A stretch of DNA of 7,884 nucleotides from Mariprofundaceae bacterium (lineage in GTDB: Bacteria; Pseudomonadota; Zetaproteobacteria; Mariprofundales; Mariprofundaceae): assembly GCA_030950975.1 (NCBI GenBank), contig JAUZQL010000129.1, positions 1 to 7,884 of the forward strand, read 5' to 3'. The position numbers and the translations under genes are program-made. The first letter of the stretch is position 1. Every line of letters starts with the position of its first letter. This document shows, piece after piece, positions 1-5,590 of this stretch. The notes under the pieces are model-generated. The model had not been told where the DNA came from and searched no databases. It saw nothing but the letters and a program-made list of their open reading frames with translations.

Positions 1-803
1 GGGCCAGTGATAAGGATGATGCCATGCGGTGATTGCACCGTTTCTTTCATGGTTGAAAATTGCGTTTCACTCATGCCAAGATCACGCAAGGTGAGCATTT
101 TGGCACTGCGATCGAGTAAACGCATGACTACACGTTCACCAAAGGCGGTGGGTAAAATAGACACACGCACATCCACTTCACGCCCTGCAATTTTTACACG
201 AAAACGCCCGTCTTGAGGGTGACGTTTTTCAGCAATATCCAAACCAGCCATGACTTTAATCCGTGATGTCATGGCTGCTTGCACGCCTTTGGGTGGATGA
301 ACAATGCAATGCAACATACCATCAATACGAAAGCGAACTTGTACTTCGGCTTCAAAGGGTTCGATATGAATATCACTGGCACGATCTTTCATGGCTTGGG
401 ATACCACGGTATTCACCAAACGAATGACAGGGGCTTCATCTTCGGATTCCAGTAAATCACCGATTTCTTCCAGTTCGCGTGATAATTCATCGGATTCGGA
501 TAAATCTTCCAACATTTGTTCGGCGGATGCCGAAGACATATCAAAAATTTGATTCAAATTGGCAAGAATCACATCTTTAGGCACAAGAACAGGCTGGACT
601 TCACAGCCAAAAACACGTCGACAATCATCCAACAATGCCCAAGGCCAAGGGGTTTCCTCATCATCAGCGACAGCAATGGGGCAAGGCAAATCTTCCAAAG
701 GTAATAAAGGCAATATCGGGCCATGGCGTAAGATGGGTAAGGTGAACTTGAAGGTGCGATCTGTATCGACTTGTTCAGGCATTAGGCGTGAGAGGGTTTG
801 CAT
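1..803 (-). CDS. gspE: Type II secretion ATPase GspE, N-terminal part (runs off the window)
   Basis: The minus strand reads open from an ATG at 803 to the window edge, giving 267 residues of a protein normally about 500 long. GspE is the cytoplasmic hexameric ATPase that powers pseudopilus assembly in type II secretion, docked on GspL at the inner membrane. Residues 1-90 look like the N1E domain and 95-122 are an acidic linker. The conserved N2E region follows: APVIRLVN (124-131), ASDIHIEP (142-149), RFRIDGML (157-164), LDIAEKRHPQDGR (188-200), DVRVSILPTAFGERVVMRLL (211-230). The window stops at GIILITG, directly before the expected P-T-G-S-G-K Walker A loop, so the catalytic half cannot be inspected. 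The start codon overlaps the gspD stop (TGATG), which implies translational coupling; the upstream ribosome site is weak. A PilB/MshE-type ATPase is the alternative, but linkage to gspC and gspD makes GspE by far the better call. Confidence 0.96.
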   Translation of the reverse strand, partial: MQTLSRLMPEQVDTDRTFKFTLPILRHGPILPLLPLEDLPCPIAVADDEETPWPWALLDDCRRVFGCEVQPVLVPKDVILANLNQIFDMSSASAEQMLEDLSESDELSRELEEIGDLLESEDEAPVIRLVNTVVSQAMKDRASDIHIEPFEAEVQVRFRIDGMLHCIVHPPKGVQAAMTSRIKVMAGLDIAEKRHPQDGRFRVKIAGREVDVRVSILPTAFGERVVMRLLDRSAKMLTLRDLGMSETQFSTMKETVQSPHGIILITG

Positions 804-2767
804 CAATCTTCTTTCTTATCGTCTGTTTTGAGTGTTGTAGATGGTTTGGGCAATGTAGCCTGTTTAGGTGGTGCAATATTTGTAGGCATCACGTTTTTAT
901 CTTGTGGAAAAATCAGTGTTCCGCCTTTATTGGGGCGTTCATACAAGGTTTTGATGTCATTATATTTACGATTAGTTAGAGCCTCAATTTGACTGGAACT
1001 CTTGATGATATGGGGTTTCAAAAAGACCATGAGATTGGTTTTTCGATGGGCATTATTGGTGAACTTGAAGGGCTCACCCAAAATAGGAATCGAACCAAGG
1101 CATGGTACACGTTGTACACTGGTGGTTTTATCATCACGAAGTAAACCACCTAGCACAATAATTTGCCCATCATTGGCAAGGATGGTTGTTTGAATAGAAC
1201 GTTTGTTGGTAATCAAATCTGTGCCTTGCACACCTGTGTTGCCCGCAATACTGGAGATTTCTTGGTATAATTTTAATCGTACTGTGTCACCTTCAGAAAT
1301 TTGTGGTGTGACGCGTAAGGTTAAACCAATGTCTTTACGTTCAATGGTTTGAAAAGGATTGGCAAGTCCCGCTTGGGTTGAATTTTTACCTGTGAGAAAA
1401 GGAACATTTTGCCCCACAATGATTTCAGCTTTTTCATTATCCATCGTTAAAAGATTGGGTGTGGATAAAATATTGGTGTCATCTTGAGCTTGTAAGGCAC
1501 GCGCCAATAAACCTAAATTTAGAAAGCTTGCACCACCAAACGTTACCGTACCTTTCATCACACCGACAGCAAGCCCGCTACCTTTATTAAAAGGGTTAGT
1601 CGCCACAGTGTTGATATTGGCACCACCTTGCCCTGTGAATGAAGTCCCACCAAAGGCTTGAGGTTTATTACTTAGGAGGTTCCCCACACCTTGCCATTCC
1701 ATGCCAAATTGTTCGGCAACATTGGCAGATACTTCTACGATTAAGGCTTCAACCAAGACTTGGCGGCGACGAATATCCAATTCATCGATGATACGATTGA
1801 TGCCATGCATATCCGATGAATCCGCAGTAATCAATAAGGCGTTGGTCGTTTTATGCGCCACGACTTTAACATCCCCTGAAAAAAGCGGTTTACCAGCCCC
1901 CGGTGTTTTGGGTGCGCTACCACCAATCAAGGATGTGATGACTTTGGCAATATCCTCAGCCGTACCATGTTTGAGATAACGGACTTGTAGGCGACCACTA
2001 TCTGATTCGGGTGCAATATCGAGTCGGTCAATCAAACTTGCCACTTCATTGATTTTTTGTGGTGCACCCACAATCATCAACATATTTCCGGGTTGTTGTG
2101 CCATGATTTTGATGCCATTGGGTGAATTGGGCGATGACGGATAAAGTTTACTCAAGGTGCCTGCGAGTTTGTCGGCGGAGGCATATTTCAGTGTAAAAAG
2201 CTGCACACCCACCGCATCTTTGCGATCCAAAAGCTTGAGGATTTTCTGAATGCGACGAATGTTGCTCGATGAATCAGTGAGTAACAACATATTGCCACGA
2301 GGGTATGCCACCAAATGACTATTGGGCGAAATTAAAGGACGAATCAAGGCAACCAATTGTTGAGAATTGGCGTATTTGAGGCGTAAGACTTGTGTGACCA
2401 TCGCATCATTGTTGGATGCGATGCCTTGCTTCACAGGCACTGATTTTTGTTTACTTTCTGCGCGTGGAACGATTTTAATCACACTTCCCGCTTGAACGGT
2501 GGCAAAACCATTGACTTCCAACACCGATAAAAAAACATTGTATGCTTCTTGTTCACTCATGGGTGCTTGGGAAATAAGGGTGATATTGCCTTTCACACGA
2601 TTATCAATCAGAAAGTTTTTATGTGAAAATTCTGCTACAAAATGAATAAAAGCACGAATGTCAGCATGTTTGAAGTTGAGTGTGACATCTCCTGCCCATG
2701 CTGAAGGTATAGCAGCACATAGCAGTACAGTGAGAATGACATAACGTTGGAAAGACTTAAAAAACAT
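803..2767 (-). CDS. gspD: Type II secretion system secretin GspD
   Basis: GspD forms the multimeric outer-membrane channel through which folded proteins leave the periplasm. From the ATG at 2767 it has 654 residues, normal for the family. Residues 1-25 are a clear Sec signal peptide ending AWA before Gly26. The domains follow in order: N0 (about 27-105, starting VTLNFKHADIRAFIHFVAEF), then three KH-like repeats, N1 (about 125-182), N2 (187-250) and N3 (258-335), then the secretin barrel domain (about 340-590). That domain includes LSTPNLLTMDNEKAEI, VGQNVPFLTG and the signature LGSIPILGEPF. A hydrophilic Pro/Lys-rich tail of about 60 residues ends the protein and may be an S-domain-like region. 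The frame stays open upstream to an ATG at 2833, but that start would overlap gspC and put 22 residues before the signal peptide; 2767 is preferred although its ribosome site is poor. The gene starts 25 bases after gspC. An oddity is a lone Cys in the mature protein (residue 556, VPCLG). Confidence 0.97.
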   Translation of the reverse strand: MFFKSFQRYVILTVLLCAAIPSAWAGDVTLNFKHADIRAFIHFVAEFSHKNFLIDNRVKGNITLISQAPMSEQEAYNVFLSVLEVNGFATVQAGSVIKIVPRAESKQKSVPVKQGIASNNDAMVTQVLRLKYANSQQLVALIRPLISPNSHLVAYPRGNMLLLTDSSSNIRRIQKILKLLDRKDAVGVQLFTLKYASADKLAGTLSKLYPSSPNSPNGIKIMAQQPGNMLMIVGAPQKINEVASLIDRLDIAPESDSGRLQVRYLKHGTAEDIAKVITSLIGGSAPKTPGAGKPLFSGDVKVVAHKTTNALLITADSSDMHGINRIIDELDIRRRQVLVEALIVEVSANVAEQFGMEWQGVGNLLSNKPQAFGGTSFTGQGGANINTVATNPFNKGSGLAVGVMKGTVTFGGASFLNLGLLARALQAQDDTNILSTPNLLTMDNEKAEIIVGQNVPFLTGKNSTQAGLANPFQTIERKDIGLTLRVTPQISEGDTVRLKLYQEISSIAGNTGVQGTDLITNKRSIQTTILANDGQIIVLGGLLRDDKTTSVQRVPCLGSIPILGEPFKFTNNAHRKTNLMVFLKPHIIKSSSQIEALTNRKYNDIKTLYERPNKGGTLIFPQDKNVMPTNIAPPKQATLPKPSTTLKTDDKKED

Positions 2768-2792
2768 AGGGATACCGTGGTACGTATTAAAT

Positions 2793-3662
2793 TTATTGAA
2801 TATCATAATGAATAGGGACAATGCTACCCCCACGCAGCAATTCTAAATCAATACTGGGGGCATGTTGCAAGGTTTGATACATGGTCATGGCTTGTTCAGC
2901 ACTGGTCACAGTTTGTCCATTTACTTTGTGAATGACATCGCCATTTTGCAGACCGATTTGCTGATAAAGTGAGCCGGGGACAATCTCCATAATGGTAAAA
3001 CCATCGGATTTTCCTTGGCTGAAATGGGGAACAACACGAGCTAGGCTTAACAGCTTAGGAAAATTACGCATTTGCTGATTGAGGTGAGAGCGGTGAATCA
3101 TGCGACGTGCTTGGTAGCTGGGCGTTGGCAATGCAACCACGGAGTTTTTGAGTTGAGGTGTCGTCCTTGCAGCGACCAATGTTGTTTCTTTTTCTAAGGT
3201 AATGCGTTCAGATTTACCACGGTGATTGACAACAATGGCATTGCTTTCAACTTTTTCTAAGGTGACTTGATCTTGCATGGTTGCATGTAAACTGAAAAAT
3301 TGTTGTTTTGCTTGGTTATCCATGATGACAATGGCTGCGGAACGCTCACCAGCCACAATCGTACCAATCAATTTGATATTGAGTTGACTAAGCACAACAG
3401 GTGCTTGTACGACAGGTTTTGGTTTGCTCACAGGTTTGGCTTGGATGCTTGGTGCAGGCGGTTTGCCAAAGATTGGCGTATCCAAATGATGTGTTTCTAT
3501 GTTGCTTGTTTTCACTTGTTCGATAGCAAGGGGAACGGCATGATCATCATCGGAATACGTGATATAACCTGCCACAAGCCATGCCGCTAAAAGTGTGAAG
3601 GTGATTTCAAGGCTACGAGGGAGGTAGATAAGATGTTTTTCAAGATTCATGACCACCCGCAT
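2793..3662 (-). CDS. gspC: Type II secretion inner-membrane protein GspC (PDZ type)
   Basis: GspC is a bitopic inner-membrane protein that links the GspL/GspM platform to the N0 domain of the GspD secretin and takes part in substrate selection. The 289 residues show a short cytoplasmic N-terminus, one membrane helix (about 19-35), and a Pro/Lys-rich periplasmic linker (63-90). Next comes the homology region (about 92-158, beginning LNIKLIGTIVAGERSAAIV), and last a PDZ domain (about 208-289) with the core GLQNGDVIHKVNGQ (237-250). Length and layout are normal for GspC. Two starts are possible: ATG at 3662, preceded by GAGG four bases upstream, and ATG at 3650; the first has the better ribosome site. 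It is the first gene of the minus-strand T2SS operon. A PDZ-bearing PilP-like protein is less likely because PilP lacks PDZ and sits with pilM-Q. Confidence 0.93.
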   Translation of the reverse strand: MRVVMNLEKHLIYLPRSLEITFTLLAAWLVAGYITYSDDDHAVPLAIEQVKTSNIETHHLDTPIFGKPPAPSIQAKPVSKPKPVVQAPVVLSQLNIKLIGTIVAGERSAAIVIMDNQAKQQFFSLHATMQDQVTLEKVESNAIVVNHRGKSERITLEKETTLVAARTTPQLKNSVVALPTPSYQARRMIHRSHLNQQMRNFPKLLSLARVVPHFSQGKSDGFTIMEIVPGSLYQQIGLQNGDVIHKVNGQTVTSAEQAMTMYQTLQHAPSIDLELLRGGSIVPIHYDIQ

Positions 3663-3735
3663 GAAACCTCAAGTGAAACGGTTTGCCAACGATTTTTAAT
3701 ACGCAGCGAATAAAGTTACATAAAATGGAGCTATA
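3663..3735. promoter_or_regulatory. Divergent promoter region between gspC and the DUF2130 gene
   Basis: This 73-base AT-rich gap separates two divergent genes, so it must hold or overlap the promoters of both unless the plus-strand gene is read from elsewhere. On the plus strand GGAG at 3727-3730 lies five bases before the ATG at 3736. On the minus strand GAGG lies four bases before the gspC ATG. I found no convincing -35/-10 pair on either strand: TTGCCA at 3683-3688 has no well-placed -10 partner, and a minus-strand TATTAA has only a weak -35. The role is inferred from gene orientation, not from a recognised promoter sequence. Confidence 0.5.
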
Positions 3736-4995
3736 ATGAATCAGGAAACCAATAACATAACCTGCCCTAAGTGTGGTGAAACCATTGATGTGAATGATAT
3801 TTTATACCATCAAGTAAGTGAACGTCTGAAAAAAGAGTACCATGAGAATCTAACAAAAGAGCAAGAAAAATTAAATGCTCGTGCTAGTGAGCTGGATGCA
3901 CAACGTCATCAATTGATAGAAGACAAGGCTAAACAAGCTGATGAGCTTGAGAAAAAAGTTCATGCCAAACTCAAGTTGAAAGAAGCCAGTTTAAAGAGAA
4001 AAATACAGGCAGAAGCTGAAGAAGAACAGTTGGATGCCTTACAATTATTGCGTGAAGAATTGGCTGATAAATCATCGAAGATTAAGTTGCTGAATAAAAC
4101 AAGCGCAGAACTTGAAAAAATAAAACGTGAAAAAAATGAGCTGGAAGAAACCATCACAGCTAAGTCAGAGAAAAAACTCAATCAAAAACTTCTTGAAGAA
4201 AAAGAGCGTATTCAAAAGGAAGAACATGATAAAAGTGAGCTTAAATTCAAAGAATTAGAGAAGCAGTTATTGGATCAAAAGAAACTGACTGAAGAAATGA
4301 AGCGCAAGCAGGAACAAGGCTCGATGCAGACGCAAGGCGAAGTACAAGAACTCGCCATTGAAGAGTGGCTAGCGGCTCAGTTTCCTTTGGATGTGATTCA
4401 AGAAATTAAAAAGGGTGAACGTGGGGCAGATTGTCTTCAAACAGTCCATACACGAACACAGCAAAATTGCGGTACTATTTATTATGAAAGTAAACGTACT
4501 AAAAATTTCCAAGCAACTTGGATTGAAAAATTTAAATCCGATATTCGTGAACGAAATGCGCATATTGGTGTGCTAGTGACGGATGTGATGCCAGCAGATA
4601 TGGAGAGAATGGGTTTAAAAGATGGCGTTTGGGTTTGTTCTTTTGATGAATTTAAAGGGCTTTGTACGGTGTTACGTGAATCTATTATTCAAATCAATAC
4701 CGCCATTGTCACACAGGAAAATAAAGGCGATAAGATGGGTATGCTCTATGATTTTCTGACCAGTCATGAGTTTCAACTTCAGATTGAAGGCATTGTTGAA
4801 GGTTTTACCCAAATGAAAACAGACCTCGAATCAGAGCAGCGATCCATGCGTTCGATATGGAAAAAACGCGAGAAACAAATTGAGAAAGTGTTGTTAAATA
4901 CGACGGGTATGTATGGTTCAATCAAGGGTATTGCAGGCAATGCTATTCAAAGTATTTCTTTATTAGAGCTGCCATCAGAAGATCGCTTGGATTGA
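3736..4995 (+). CDS. DUF2130 family protein: long coiled coil plus predicted nuclease-like domain
   Basis: The 419-residue protein matches the layout of the DUF2130 family, whose function is unknown to me. Residues 10-14 (CPKCG) form half of a zinc-ribbon-like site with no second CxxC nearby. Residues about 30-195 are a highly charged Lys/Glu-rich coiled coil with no membrane segment or signal peptide. The conserved domain runs about 200-315: GEVQELAIEEWL (201-212), KGERGADCLQTV (226-237), CGTIYYESKRTKNF (245-258), GVLVTDVMP (278-286), GVWVCSFDEF (297-306). Glu205, Asp232 and Glu251-x-Lys253 have the order and spacing of a PD-(D/E)XK nuclease core, so a DNA-processing role is an inference. 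A second helical stretch ends the protein. The gene stands alone on the plus strand between two minus-strand operons. GGAG sits five bases before the ATG. Sampled lines are AT-rich (18/60 and 23/60 G+C at 4201-4260 and 4381-4440), partly because Lys and Glu codons dominate. Confidence 0.9.
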   Translation: MNQETNNITCPKCGETIDVNDILYHQVSERLKKEYHENLTKEQEKLNARASELDAQRHQLIEDKAKQADELEKKVHAKLKLKEASLKRKIQAEAEEEQLDALQLLREELADKSSKIKLLNKTSAELEKIKREKNELEETITAKSEKKLNQKLLEEKERIQKEEHDKSELKFKELEKQLLDQKKLTEEMKRKQEQGSMQTQGEVQELAIEEWLAAQFPLDVIQEIKKGERGADCLQTVHTRTQQNCGTIYYESKRTKNFQATWIEKFKSDIRERNAHIGVLVTDVMPADMERMGLKDGVWVCSFDEFKGLCTVLRESIIQINTAIVTQENKGDKMGMLYDFLTSHEFQLQIEGIVEGFTQMKTDLESEQRSMRSIWKKREKQIEKVLLNTTGMYGSIKGIAGNAIQSISLLELPSEDRLD

Positions 4996-5007
4996 TAAGA
5001 GACACTT

Positions 5008-5529
5008 TTAGCCTGCGTGATGGTGTGAATCCATCACTTGCAAGATGCCTTGAATGATTGCGCTTGGTGTCGGTGGGCAACCATGTACGACAGCATCCAC
5101 AGGAATGATATCCGCGACAGAACCTGCAATAGCGTAATTATCTTGACCAAACACACCGCAATTTGCCGCACAATCACCCAATGCCAGCACCAGTTTGGGT
5201 GCAGGCATGGCTTCATAAGTCATCTCTAAGGCTGTTTTCATATTGATACTTACAGGACCTGTGACCAGCAACATGTCTGCAAAACGTGGACTTGCTGTAA
5301 AAGAGACACCAAATCGTTCAATATCATAATAGGCATTGTTGGCCGCATGCACTTCAAGTTCGCAACCATTGCATGAACCTGCATCAACAAAACGAATCGC
5401 TAAGGAGCCTTGAAAACGTTGCTTAATCTTAGCTTTTAATTGCGCCCCAAGTTGCTCGAAGCCATCCGCCGTAGGAAGTGGCTCCGTAATGCTTCCGACT
5501 TTTATGATTTGTCGCATAATTCTTAACAT
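5008..5529 (-). CDS. hyfI: NuoB/HyfI-like [4Fe-4S] small subunit of a hydrogenase-4-related complex
   Basis: This 173-residue protein is the small iron-sulfur subunit shared by complex I (NuoB) and group 4 membrane-bound hydrogenases (HyfI, HycG, EchC). It should pass electrons between the active-site region of the large subunit and other carriers on the cytoplasmic face. The [4Fe-4S] ligands are all present: Cys53 and Cys56 (GSCNGCELE), Cys120 (GDCAANCGVF) and Cys151 (HGCPPTP); Cys124 is extra. The GCPPTP motif and the 53/56 spacing are typical of the family. The tail DSHHHAG carries three adjacent histidines, of unknown meaning. ATG 5529 has AGGA six bases upstream and is the first in-frame start after a stop; ATG 5517 is possible but less well placed. 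It is the last gene of its operon, 61 bases after the large subunit, and meets the convergent plus-strand gene 12 bases beyond its stop. Confidence 0.92.
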   Translation of the reverse strand: MLRIMRQIIKVGSITEPLPTADGFEQLGAQLKAKIKQRFQGSLAIRFVDAGSCNGCELEVHAANNAYYDIERFGVSFTASPRFADMLLVTGPVSINMKTALEMTYEAMPAPKLVLALGDCAANCGVFGQDNYAIAGSVADIIPVDAVVHGCPPTPSAIIQGILQVMDSHHHAG

Positions 5530-5535
5530 ATTATA

Positions 5536-5539
5536 TCCT
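5536..5539 (-). promoter_or_regulatory. Ribosome binding site of the small-subunit gene
   Basis: The minus strand reads AGGA here, six bases before the ATG at 5529. This supports that start over the in-frame ATG at 5517, which has only a weak AAGA close to it. The site overlaps the first copy of the 12-base repeat in this gap. Confidence 0.6.
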
Positions 5540-5579
5540 GAACAGTTACATCCATTTTATTGTTGTGCTGAATAGTTAC
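5538..5579. repeat. Imperfect 12-base direct repeat in the gap between large and small subunit genes
   Basis: The plus strand carries CTGAACAGTTAC at 5538-5549 and CTGAATAGTTAC at 5568-5579. They differ at one base and are offset by exactly 30 bases; similar but shifted bases (ATCCATT / CATCATT) follow each copy. They fill much of the 61-base space between the two genes. This could be a small tandem duplication or a pair of protein or RNA binding sites; with two short copies chance cannot be excluded. Confidence 0.4.
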
Positions 5580-5590
5580 CATCATTCAAG

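Noticed and set aside
1701..1979. 92-codon plus-strand frame opposite gspD
   Set aside because: It lies antisense to conserved N3 and secretin sequence, and its composition is that expected of a shadow frame.
2768..2833. Longer GspD starts at ATG 2833 or 2806
   Set aside because: They overlap gspC, show no ribosome site, and would place extra residues ahead of a textbook signal peptide that begins at 2767.
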